The position numbers and the translations under genes were made by a program. The notes under the pieces are model-generated. The model saw nothing but the letters and a program-made list of their open reading frames with translations. It searched no databases and was not told the origin of the DNA. DNA of 64,000 bases, from positions 50,779,777-50,843,776 of the forward strand of contig OX439050.1 of the NCBI GenBank assembly GCA_949317995.1. Direction: 5' to 3'. This DNA comes from Acholoe squamosa (Eukaryota; Annelida; Polychaeta; Phyllodocida; Polynoidae). Shown here piece by piece: positions 34,450-45,345 of the stretch. Position 1 is the stretch's first letter; each line of letters starts with the position of its first letter.

Positions 34450-34520
34450 AGGGCAGGGCTCGAACCTACAGTCTCAGATCCCTAATCCAACTCCCTATGC
34501 ATTGTGCCACAGGGACTGAT
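34450..34520 (-). repeat. tRNA-derived SINE head, minus strand
   Basis: Minus strand TGGCACAATGC (34499-34509) approximates the A box and GGTTCGAGCCC (34456-34466) matches the B-box consensus exactly; the T-arm can pair (GTAGG/CCTGC). The acceptor stem does not close, so it is a SINE head or pseudo-tRNA, not a functional tRNA. Confidence 0.65.
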
Positions 34521-34564
34521 GGGAGAAGCTTGGTTAGAACAATGTCTCGATAAGATACAAAGCC

Positions 34565-35050
34565 ATGAGCGCTGTCTCTGTCCGCTGCCGGGCGAGGAGG
34601 TGTATTCTACACAAACATAACAGAGAGACGCGTCTTTTTTCGCTGTGTGCGCTGTCGCTGTCCGCTGCCGGTCGGAGAAGGAGGAGACGCGGTGGCCTAG
34701 CGGTTAGCGCCTTGCGCTCAGCCGTGAGAGGTACATGGATCGAATCCCGGCCGGAACGCGTTTTTTTTCACCGTGTGCGCTGTCGCCGTCCGCTCCTGGG
34801 CAAGGAGGTGTATTTTATACACAAACATAACAGCGAGACGCATTGAAATCTTTAGCCGTGTGCCGCTGCCTGTCCGAGCCGAGACGGCCGCTCTCGCCGT
34901 CCGCTGCCGGGCGAGGAGGTGTATTTTATACACAAACATAACAGCGAGACGCATTGAAATCTTTAGCCGTGTGCCGCTGCCTGTCCGAGCCAAGACGGCC
35001 GCTCTCGCTGTCCGCTGCCGGGGAAGGAGGTGTATGTACCTGTGTACACA
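34565..35050 (+). repeat. GC-rich SINE-tail array, 111-bp period
   Basis: AGGAGGTGTATTTTATACAC starts at 34803, 34914 and (diverged) 35025, exactly 111 bp apart; an earlier relative begins near 34590. Units contain CTGTCCGCTGCCGGGCGAGG and AACATAACAGCGAGACGC. The GC content is far above the surroundings. Arg-rich frames on both strands come from this array. Confidence 0.85.
34685..34768 (+). repeat. tRNA-derived SINE head, plus strand
   Basis: TGGCCTAGCGG (34693-34703) is an exact pol III A-box consensus; GGATCGAATCC (34737-34747) differs from the B box at one position. An eight-T run (34761-34768), a potential pol III terminator, follows. It sits inside the 111-bp array, whose units may be the SINE body. 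Confidence 0.75.
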
Positions 35051-35164
35051 CACTATGGCTGGCTTCGATCGAGTCCCAGGGAGGGGGAATAATTTTTGGT
35101 TTCAACTTGAATTTATTGGTATAATATTGATTATTTATTGGTTTCGTGGTATAAAATAAGTAGA

Positions 35165-35272
35165 CAATGGATAACTCATGACTCGTGGGTGTTATCGACG
35201 ATAATAACACTCGGCCTATGGCCTCGTGTCATTATTCGTCCATAACACCCACGAGTCATGAGTTATCCATTG
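35165..35272. repeat. long hairpin C
   Basis: Left arm 35165-35210 (CAATGGATAACTCATGACTC then GTGGGTGTTATCG) is the near-exact inverse of 35226-35272; the centre CGGCCTATGGCC is itself symmetrical. It follows SINE-like material, as hairpins A and B follow the composite element. Confidence 0.9.
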
Positions 35273-36141
35273 GTTACTTGTTCAATGTAATATAGTGACA
35301 CATGAGTGATGTCTAAATTTCATCTTGATCTGGTTAAACTTGGGACATTACAGAATTGTATCTATTTCTTGTCTCTTTGCTCTTGAAAAAGCACCAGATA
35401 ATGACATATTTAATAAATCAAGCATAAATATTTCATGAGATATTTATGTCATTATGATGTGAATTCAAAGCTGTTGTATTCTTGTAAGAATATGACGTCA
35501 GTGATACATTGCATTTATATCCCCTAGATAGTTCTGGTATCAGACACAAGGGGTCTCATCTAACACTTTACTGACTATCTGATCTGCATTGCCACATTGC
35601 CAATAAATAGTTGGATCAAAGTGAACCAAATGCCTGCAGTTATTGGAATAAAGTGAAAGAAAGGTTTTCTTCAATATGTACTCTGTTGTTTCTGTGACAT
35701 TCAAAGGAGAAATAATGACTAAACAAATAATGCACATGATAGACACCTCTTTTAGGTCTTAAGAAAATATACAAGAACCAATATTGACTTTAAGTAGACA
35801 TCACACCCCGGCCTCTGGGCTAGATTAAATGTGTAGTGCCCTCTCTATGGATATAGAATACCTGTGAACACCTTTTACTAATACATCTATGAGGAACATC
35901 TTATTTATGACATAAACCATAGTCAGCTTACATGTCAAGATTAACATCATTTTGGTGAGTTTCAAGTACATCATATTGACATATGATATGTACTTGCAAA
36001 GACATCTCATAGTGACATGAAAACGTCTTGCACATACGATGGGTTTTTCCCCACAAAGTTCGTGCGATAATATTATGTATGTCAGGATCAGCACAAGATG
36101 TAAAAAAGATGTGCTTTACTATGAGTTTTGCTAGCTGGGAG

Positions 36142-36984
36142 GCAGGTTGGGACAGAGCTAGACAAGACAAATGACGTTATCTGGTAAATCAGCTTGACAA
36201 ATACATAGTGAGAGAGTAATGGAAACGAAGAGTGGCAATAAGCACACTTCATTTCGCTGGTGTCTAGCATCCACTTACAGACAGCAGCACCATCAGTGAA
36301 TGGCCGCCGGTAATCAGCTTGGTTTACTGGATGTCGTCTGCTAGACATGTTTATGGAGGGAAAGGTTGATAACCAGAGATTGACATGGTTGGTTAGTCTT
36401 GCATGTTCCATCCTGCTATAAATATAATGGCCTAGCTATGAAGTAGAATAAAAAGTACCACTATAGTACTCAATCGTTACATTACGGACCACCCCCATAC
36501 ATCGACTTCAAGGATCAGTGCTTTTATGGAGATTAAAGTGCATTGCACACATTTCCTTACAGCCCCCACACCATTAGTGCATAGCTTATTTACTTCATCA
36601 ATTAATTGCATCACATAGATGGTATTTTGCTATGTTACTCACTCAAATAAGGTTTCATCAGTACCCCTAAATTCGGCAGAGCAATATGGGGCATGGTACG
36701 CTTTCCCCCAATCAAGTGATCCAAACCTACAGTACGGAGCTGTTCACAAGACTTCATTCATGTTTGAATTAGTGAAGACAAGGTGTCAGAATCATGGCAG
36801 CCTTTTCACACCTCTTTTATAGAGAGGGTTTACCTATGTAGGTCCCAACTGATCCCCAATCACCATTACTGTCAGTCTACCTGTCTATAGCCACACCTCA
36901 TGTACAGTAAAGTACACTGGGCACCCTCATATCAGTTTGATTGATACCTCACCAATGCTCTACTCCAAGAAGAAATAGTTGTGA
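36142..36984. other. noncoding stretch, no recognised gene
   Basis: A 107-residue minus-strand frame ending near 36088 spans element DNA and has no recognisable domain. Nothing else assignable. Confidence 0.45.
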
Positions 36985-37996
36985 AATAGGGTAGAGGCAC
37001 CCATTTCGGACGCTCCTGACCACACAGGAGGTGGCCATATTTGGTGCTCAAATCTTGTACCTTTAAAAGTGGTGAATTCTACTTTCCATTTCACCAGTTG
37101 ATACATGATAGTTTTCCCTCAAGATCCTTGAAGACATTTTTAATGAGACTCTCTGATACATATGAATAAATGAGCTGTTCATATTTAGTCTCCAAAACAT
37201 CAAATTGCACCCAAAGTCAGACAGCTTATGCCAGAGGTGACCCTAGAGTCAGACACTATGTTATCTAATTGATACAGACACAATGGGTCACTGTAACTAA
37301 AACGTTCTTTAAAGGCACATGGCACTAAGGAATCCAATCTGATGCAATACTCCTCTCCAGGATACTCTCAGATGTTTAGTTTTGCATACTTATAACAGGT
37401 CAGTTTACAGGCCCAGATAAGCATGACTTCTATGGGCAGTTGGAGTAGTGATTAGGTTTAGGTGTTAGATACTAGGTAAACCAAACACAAATTAAATATT
37501 CAGATCTGGGAGTACAGGTATGTTATAGAGGATTCTGTTTGTAATGAAATGTCCATTATATAAGTATTGAAATCATGATATAATTGTGTAATATGAATGC
37601 CATAGAAGAATAACTCCCATAATGTAATATGAGGGATGTATTCAGGTTTGTCAAGTCAAATTATTAGCAAAAATGTCTATATTCCCATTGGCATGTATAG
37701 AAATCCGGTAAACATGGAGGTTAAGACATGACAAATTGACAAATCAAACCAGGATAACCATTCACTCACCATTCTTCATCCTCAGAATATAACAAAAACA
37801 CCCTGGGTTTATGCAGTTGTAAAACCATATATGACAGGGGTTTTACATGTTATTCCCCATTTGTTAGAGAGTATGATACCTGGGTTTTTATGTCTAATTC
37901 AAATGATAGCTGAATTATTCATATCTATTATGTAATTCAATGCAAAAGGTGTCCGACTTTAGGTGTCTGTCCGACTCAGGGTGCCTCTACCCTATT
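36985..37996. mobile_element. 1.0-kb element with TIR AATAGGGTAGAGGCACCC
   Basis: Left AATAGGGTAGAGGCACCC (36985) faces GGGTGCCTCTACCCTATT (ending 37996), a perfect 18-bp TIR. The subterminal TCGGAC and GTCAGACA motifs recur near both ends (37013, 37216, 37251, 37951, 37969). No transposase frame. Family unknown. Confidence 0.7.
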
Positions 37997-38401
37997 GTAT
38001 GAGCAATTTAAGGAGGAAAGAGTGGCTAAGTAAGTGCTAAGCCTTATTGAAGAATGAAACAAGAATGAGGAGACATAAAAAGACCCCCCCCCAAAAAAAA
38101 CCCCACAAAAACCAACAAGAACATCAAAAAAGAAGAAAAAAGAGAACGAGATGGGCTAGGAAGCTTTGAGAAATTATTGCATGAGAGAAGTGTTGATAGT
38201 CACAGGGAGGCAAAGGGAAAGGTAAGGTACCAGTTAGATGGGGACAAATGAGGGGACATAATTATAAGTAAATCAGGAGAAATCAGGAGGGTTCACTGTC
38301 CATCCTTGGTCAGATAACGGCACCTATCCCAGTCACCATATGGCCCCTGCAGACATGCGTGCAGCAATTCTCATGAATTCTCGCTCCTCTCACGTGATCC
38401 A

Positions 38402-39755
38402 CCCGGACCAAAATGCAGTAGAAAGACAGTAGAAAACCAGTGTGGAAGAAGTGTAGTCTGGCAGTACTGATTCAGTGCCAACCCAGTATAAGAAGCAGTG
38501 GTTTATCAGTGTATACTGCTATACTGCTGCCTAACATTAAAGACCAGGGGAGTATAAATTCAGTGCCCAATCAGTCTGTTAGCAGTATGTATGCAGTGTT
38601 GAAGCAGTATGTCCGAAATATTTAAATTAGGTGGCAGTACGTGATCAGTGCACACATATCTAACACTGCTGGATAGATGCAGTACCAATTCAGTAGTAGG
38701 GGTGGGCAGTATTGGGGCAGTATTGAATCAGTACTACTGACCAATAGCTGCCTCAGCATTAGAGAGTCAGTAACTGATACTGATAATGCACTGCTGTAGG
38801 AGTACAACATCAGTAGCACTGATATCAAGTTGAGAAATCAGTGCACTACTGATTTCATACAGATTTTGTATTATGCCTACCTCTATTGGGGTAGGCATAA
38901 AATCGTAAAATCTCTTCAAAATTGTAACGAATATTGTAACATTGCAAGGTTATTATGGAGCAAATCACGATTGTGCTACTAACAGTATTTATTGGGATAT
39001 AAGAATGCATACATACAGCAGCCCCCCCCCCATGCAAATCATGTACACCAATATTATACCCAAATCATTTTTGCCTACTTGTAACATGTATGGAAACGTC
39101 TAGCCTACATTTCATATCATTCTAGGCATACATGTTGTGATCCTCTCCAACGTGGGGCAGCTTTCCCCAGTATAGGCACTAGGTACTGATGGCAGGGTCC
39201 CCCCACACACACACAGCAGACATCTACTGACTTATTTACTTGTACAATTTACTTACTCTGGGAAGCTTTGAATTTCATCTCAAGTAGTCCAGTGTAGTCA
39301 CAGGGTATTCAATGTATCCCATGCCCATTCTTGTAACATAAACTTAGATCTGTCAGTATCTATTACTGTAATATGCTCCCTGTGCATTTTTGTGTTCAGA
39401 CTCAGTGGAGCTTCCCGCCTTCAGCTAACTGCCACAAGTCAGTAACCCAAATATAAAACTAGGGCAAACACTAGGGTGACCCTCAGAGATCAGTATTAAA
39501 TCAGTTGACCACTGAAAATATACTGACATCTATTCTTTAGACTATGGTTCAGAAGCATTGAATCAGTAGTGTTCAAGATCTTTTATCAACTTTCAGTTGA
39601 AAGTCAGGGTACCACTCAATCTAGACTAATTAAAGCAGTGGGCAATCAGTAGTTCTAGGAGTAGTTTAACTGTGTATACTGAGATATGCAGTAACTGACC
39701 AGCATATTTTCAGTAGCCACTGATTTTAGAAGTAGACACTGCCTTCTGGTCCGGG
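38402..39755. mobile_element. 1.35-kb element with TIR CCCGGACCA.AA.GCAGT
   Basis: CCCGGACCAAAATGCAGTAG at 38402 faces ACTGCCTTCTGGTCCGGG ending at 39755. The body is filled with CAGTACTGATTCAGTGC-like repeats in both orientations. A small perfect hairpin (TTATGCCTACC/GGTAGGCATAA) lies at 38873-38900. No transposase; a nonautonomous element with CAGT-rich subterminal repeats. Confidence 0.7.
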
Positions 39756-40280
39756 CAGGCGTGAGCTGGGTAGAAATTAAGAGCTGTTGTATGGAGGAGG
39801 TGGAGCGATCCTGGCAGAGCTGATGTTAAAAACCAACCTCTCCTCCTGAACCCTGCCATTTTGTTTACTCATCCAACCAAGGATATCTGGTAGTCAGCTT
39901 AACGTCTTTCCTCCAGCTGTGTATTGAGCCAGATGTTCTAATCCAAAGAGTATAGGCCTAATAACAACTACACATAGGGGCAGATTCATTCCTGTTGGAT
40001 AGGGACTGACATCTGGTCATGGATAATTCATATATATGCTCCATAGATAAGCCCTTTATCTGAAACATGATGCCTCAATATTTCATTTGTGATCATGAGG
40101 CACGTTTTGGTCCAGTGTTAAGTTATGCATAAGACACTTTGCTGTCACTAGAGGGTTAAAGTACATCATCTATTGGATCCATGGAGTTCTATTGGTTTCA
40201 TGGAGGATTCAATAGTTTTCCTATGTCGCAATGGTTTTCTATGTCCCAATGAAAGTCCTGCTCCAATCCTGCCCCTCAGA

Positions 40281-40613
40281 AATGCACACTATTATTAAAA
40301 ATGCATTGACAAAAACAAAGTATCCAAATGGAGCAGAGATCTAAATTCTAGATAAGGTGAACATCAACGACCTAATTGTGGAGCTATTATTATGCCTAGT
40401 TATACTACACCGACTGGAAGAACAATACCACAGTGCAGCTCACATCTTAATATATCTTATGTGGTGTGGCAAAGGTAGAAAACATTTATCTGTCATAGGA
40501 GGCCATTTCTCAAGATCATTGCACACTATTATTAAAAATGCAATGACAAAAACAAACTATCCAAATAGAGCAGAGATCTAAATTCTAGATAAGTTGAACA
40601 TCATCGACCTAAT
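40281..40613. repeat. ~95-bp direct repeat pair
   Basis: GCACACTATTATTAAAAATG and the following ~75 bp at 40283-40375 recur at 40521-40613 with about five differences. The intervening ~145 bp is single copy. Confidence 0.85.
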
Positions 40614-40622
40614 CTCAAGATG

Positions 40623-40957
40623 CAGGGGCGTAGGAAAAGGGGGGGCCAGGGGGGCCTGGGCCCCCCAATCATGAAGGAGGTGGGGCCTGAGTATGTCTGG
40701 GCCCCCCCAATATTTTCCAAGAACTCATAAACACAATGGAAAAGAAGCTAAAACTTTACATCTCAAATTAGATTATTATGGTGATGTCATAGGGAAAATG
40801 GGGGTCTGAGCCTAAAGTCAGATCCAAAAGTTACTTTTCTATATGAATTCTATATATGCATTATATAGACGCCATCACGCATCAGCCGACAATTCAAGGT
40901 GGTCGCGACGGTGCCCTTCAGGGCCCCCCCAATGAAGATTTGCTTCCTACGCCTCTG
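40623..40957. mobile_element. MITE with TIR CAG.GGCGTAGGAA
   Basis: CAGGGGCGTAGGAAAAGG at 40623 faces CTTCCTACGCCTCTG ending at 40957. G/C homopolymer blocks (GGGCCCCCC) lie just inside both ends. This CAGRGGCGTAGGAAG family is common in marine invertebrate genomes (recalled, not searched). Confidence 0.75.
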
Positions 40958-41777
40958 AGATGGTATGACTGCAGACAGCCACTACGATTCGAAACCTTCA
41001 AAATTAGATTGGGTGAACATAGGAAGTGCATTATGACTGCTCTGTACGATCAGCACTTAATGTAGAAATTACATAGGGTTTGGTAGGACAGTCATACCAG
41101 TGCAATCATTAGTGACCACCAGATGCAGGGCTGTAATGTGAGGGATCCCACTATGATTCGAAAGGATCTTGTTGTACCATCTTGAGAAATGCCTTCCAGA
41201 GTATGCTGTAAGTGTTTATCATTTTCTTTTATGAGGGAAGGCTGCATCTAATTCAGATGTTCATGACTAGGTCATATATCAGCTAAATGAACTACCACAA
41301 TAATTATAAATGTGGCCAGATGAGGGAAAACATGCCTCCAGGGGGAATTGTTTTTTAAGGTTTAAGTCCCAGGCTTTAAAATAAGATATGTTAAGCTGAA
41401 ATATCTCAACTTGCTTGTCAAAAATAGTTGCAGTGCACAACTGAAAATGGCAAATAAGCTCTAAATATGTTATATCCTATCATAAATACATAAATTGCAA
41501 AAAATACATTTTTGCGGAAAAATAACCAAACAAATGTGATAAACATTTTTTATCATAAAATTGGTTCTAGAGGGAATTTTTGACCTCTCTCTTCAGTTCT
41601 GAGTTCATTCCTGAAGGAATTTCCAAAAAATATTTGGGTGGTTTCCATGGCAACCAGATATTGCCATATATGTCAATTTTCTTTGTTGCCATGGCAATGA
41701 ACATTCCTATTGCATTCCAAAAATAGAACGTTTTCATTGGAGATGGAATAATTTTAAGCATACCACTGGATTCCTCA

Positions 41778-42026
41778 TTAACCTTTTAAGAGCCGCTGAT
41801 GCATTAATGCATCATGCCTATTGGTTGTCATAATGCACCAATGAAGTACTGGCAAGACTCTTTGCCACCACCTCATTGGAGCATCATACCGAACATCCAG
41901 GATATGTATCAACCCCATATGGTCGACATGATGCTCCAATGAAGTGCTGGTGAACAGTCTCGCCAGCACTTCATTGATGCATCATGACGACCAATGGGCA
42001 TGATGCATTAATGCATATAACGGCCT
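41778..42026. mobile_element. palindromic TTAA MITE, copy 2
   Basis: Left end TTAACCTTTTAAGAGCCGCT, then ATGCATTAATGCATCATGCC and CCAATGAAGTACTGG. The right arm repeats CACTTCATTGATGCATCATG..GGGCATGATGCATTAATGCAT, but the terminal block is degraded. Closely related to 33199-33444. Confidence 0.8.
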
Positions 42027-42616
42027 TATATAGCATTTTTTGGCATATTTTTCAGTGTTTTGCCCAAATACTGCCCCCTGGTGGCCAAATCAAGTACTAA
42101 AACTCCCCCGAGGCACGTTTGCCCCGTTGGCCCAGAAATATCCTATCCAGTTAGTAAAGATGAAGCCAAGTGTCACCTTGGGGTGTGAAGTATAAATAAC
42201 GATCAGCACATTCTTTCCACACGTCTCACCTAGAGATTCTCCTGTCTGTTGACACATTCTTCATTGGCCAGCTGTGAGACCACTCCATTGGAGGCTTTTT
42301 AGAATGTCCTTCCGCCTGGGGGCTCATCAATCCTTCTTTTTAATGGCTCTTCCGCTAGCCCCCATCGCCATTCCTCATTTTAATGGCCGCTGCCAGCCTG
42401 AAGCTGGTATCTGGTCAGTACTGGTCACTGCTGGTGCTTGTACCTCATACATCACTAGGACTAGCATAATGGGCCTGTCTCCAACCAGGTGCTTTGAACC
42501 TTTGATTCTGTGATAAAGAACGAAAAGTGCTGCTTCGAGAGTGGAGGTTGGTGGCACCTCTAGCGGACGGTGTTAGGGTAGAAGAGGGTGATGGTTGTAG
42601 ACCTCACACTGAAGGT

Positions 42617-42940
42617 TTGCAGGCCACTGAGGTGGACACCTTCCTACCTTCAAGCACTTTACGACCACTCTTGAAAGGCTGTAAAAGTGCAATGTTTACC
42701 ATTTTGCTGCTATGTCAAGGTACATATTTCATAAGTTTCAGTTTTTTGTCTACACTGAAGCATGTAAGATCTCTAGGGTCCTCTTACTGAGGCCTTCCCT
42801 AGCCCAATCAAAAGGGTCTTCATCTCCTCTTTCCTATCCCCTTGACCTCACACTTAAGGTTAACAGGCCACTGAGGTAGACACCTTTCTACCGTCAAGCA
42901 TTTTAGGACAACTCCTGATAGGCTGTAAGAATGCAATGTG
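42617..42940. repeat. ~80-bp direct repeat pair
   Basis: CAGGCCACTGAGGTGGACAC to AGTGCAATGT (about 42618-42696) recurs at 42859-42938 with ~15 percent divergence, 241 bp apart. Confidence 0.75.
42715..42845. repeat. interspersed repeat, CATCTCCTCTTTCCTATCCCC family, copy 1
   Basis: CTACACTGAAGCATGTAAGA..CTTCCCTAGCCCAATCAAAAGG..CTCCTCTTTCCTATCCCC is shared with 45175-45275 and 51883-51940. Orientation is the same in all three. Type unknown. Confidence 0.6.
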
Positions 42941-44984
42941 GGCCCCTTTGTCCATATGGGGCATTGGTGAAATAACAGAAAGACATAGATACTGAAAACT
43001 GTGTAGTCTATTTGATGGGGTGTTAAGATTAATATTCTAGTAGGAATATTGCATTCTCACAAACCTGCAAAGAAAGCAATAATTCACAATGCTACAACAT
43101 ACCCTTAACAACAGCTGCAGCCTATATGCATGCATACAGATTAGTCTGGGGAGTAGCAAAATAAAAATGAAACAGAAACAGCTCTGCCTGCTGATTGCAC
43201 TAGTCATTTACCATTGTCAGTCCAGTATTGTCCCTGAGGTCCTGAATGAGGGTCTGCAATGGGTTGATAAAGATTTATCTCCACCCACTGTACACAGCAT
43301 ATGACTGTATAGATTACAGCGGGAGAGATATTAAATGGCAGGAGATAGGACAATCACTAATGGACACTGCTCTAAATAGGACAATCATTCATTTCCAACA
43401 TACCATAAATGTTCTTCTTTTATACACTTGGTTATAACCATTTCATCCCTGTCTGGGGAAGCACAGATAATGCTTGGGCTGAACTGCTATTGTTTTGTGA
43501 AATTCAAAGTTCCAATGTATGAATCCTGTTCTGCTTTAGCGCCTGTAAAGAGTACAAGGGGAGTGCACTGCAGGGTACTACGGAGTCCTGGAAAGGACAT
43601 CCATTTTCTACACATTTTTTTCTGGGGTTTGTGCTTTGCAGCTCTTCAGTATCAGTATTTTATTCTGTATGACACACAAATTGTATAGGTGAGGTACTGA
43701 GCCTTTGGGAGTGTATCAATGCCAATGATGTATGAATATAGGTCCTGCGAGTTACTCACCAGGGATGTATTTATACTCCTGGGTATATCATCACCAGTGA
43801 AAGTAAGAAGCAGTTAATTAGAATCACCCGGTGAGTTGATATCCTTAAATCAGCATTTTGCAAAGGTCAAAACCTTTCAATCTATATTTAGCCAATTCAC
43901 CTGAGCCTTTTGTGATGTGTGGAAGTGATCAATATCTAATGAGACATCAATATCCCTAAAGCTTCAAATATCATGCTTCACATGCAGATGCAGAAGGGAG
44001 AGATTATAATGAGATAGTTGAAACCATGCATGATTGCCTTCATAGGTACTTTGGGTGCAACATCGTGCTCTAATGTAGTATGCATGCATGATGTGAGTGA
44101 ATAATGCAGTGTTGGTAAATTTCTGCTCCCTCTGCATTGCTGGCTTTTACAAATATGATCAGTTTTAAAATAGTTGAAGGTAAGTTCGCACCCTGTGAGT
44201 AACATGTTACAGGTCCCATATGGTGGCTGTTGACTCAGGCTAGGGAACAGACCACAAGGGGGTTAGAATAGCAGGCCAGGTCAATTTGTGCAGTTAGTGT
44301 CTAGAGTAAATGGGTCTGTCCACTGTAGTAGGATGCAGTGGTATGGTTACACATAGGCTATCAAAAAGTACTTTAACCTTTAAGTTTGAATATTGATTTA
44401 AACGTATATACTGATATAGAATGCTGATATGGCAAACCCCCAGCTCTATTTGTTGCATATAAACTTACAAAGCATGCAGAATGTAATACCAGAATCAATC
44501 ACAATATTAGCACTCCATAAAACTGTATTTGAGAGATATGCTGTGAAGAGGTTATATTCTGGCAGTTGACTAAAGTTCTGTGTTTAGTATATCATGAGAT
44601 CCCTTATTATGCCTATATACAAATATTGCAGCCTCCTCTTCCCGCCTTGCCTCTTTGCTTCCTTCTCTGTCCATACCCCCATCCCTTTCTTCGTCCCTCC
44701 ATGTCTTTTTGTCCAATACCAAACCACACCACACAGCTATCAGCCTATCCAGAGTTGAGCTGTGCACAACTAAAACAGATGTTCACCACAGTATGCTTAC
44801 CTCTACTTGTGATCAGATGATAAATGTACCCATTCACAGTCAACTGACAGAACTACAGAAGATATCCAACCACAATGTCACTCACCTATGCGCTGCCGTG
44901 AGGTTGAGATAAAACAGCGGGAGGACCATCTTGCAGGGATTTCATTAGTCTTATAATGACATACTTTTGTTCTTTTTCCATCCA

Positions 44985-45345
44985 GGTTGCCCCTATATCA
45001 AGGTACATCTTACATAAGTTTCAGGTCTATGTCTGGTTGCTATGCCAGCAAAGTTCTCACAACGGAGTCACGTGATACCATCCCATAATGCATCAGTTCA
45101 GCACACAATCCTGCAGCAGCTACACGCACATCCCAGAGTAGGATTATTTGCATCATGGGTCTACACTGACAGATGGTCTACACTGAAACATGTAGGACCC
45201 ATAGGGTCTTCTTGCTAAGGGCTTCCGTAGCCCACTTTAAAGGGTCTACATCTCCTCTTTCCTATCCCCTCGGGGTGCCTAATGCATGATATGCACGGCA
45301 CTGGCACATTCATTTTTAAAATTATGTAATGTAGAACAGGGTCTC
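44985..45345. repeat. interspersed repeat, same family, copy 2
   Basis: Contains AAGGTACATCTTACATAAGT (matching 42718), CTACACTGAAACATGTAGGA, CTTCCGTAGCCCACTTTAAA and CTCCTCTTTCCTATCCCCTC, then GGCACTGGCAC..TTATGTAATGTAG shared with copy 3. It is the longest copy. Confidence 0.6.

Larger units (their letters stand above)
33908..36141. mobile_element. DNA element with TIR CCCAGCTAGCA, containing SINE insertions
   Basis: CCCAGCTAGCACCTTATGTA at 33908 faces GCTAGCTGGG ending near 36141; subterminal ATGTAAAAAAGATGT occurs near both ends (33923 and 36096). Inside are repeats of AATTATGTCATTATCTGGT type at 33973, 34089, 35395 and 36170, some inverted. SINE-like material and hairpins at 34317-35272 interrupt it. 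No transposase frame recognised. CCCAG.TAGCA ends are shared by several aquatic-animal MITEs. Confidence 0.5.

Noticed and set aside
34450-34520. Functional tRNA gene
   Set aside because: The B box and T-arm are good, but the acceptor stem does not pair and the A box has mismatches; better read as a SINE head.
34565-35159. Arg/Ala-rich frames of 93-128 residues
   Set aside because: They follow the GC-rich 111-bp repeat array and SINE heads, and occur on both strands.
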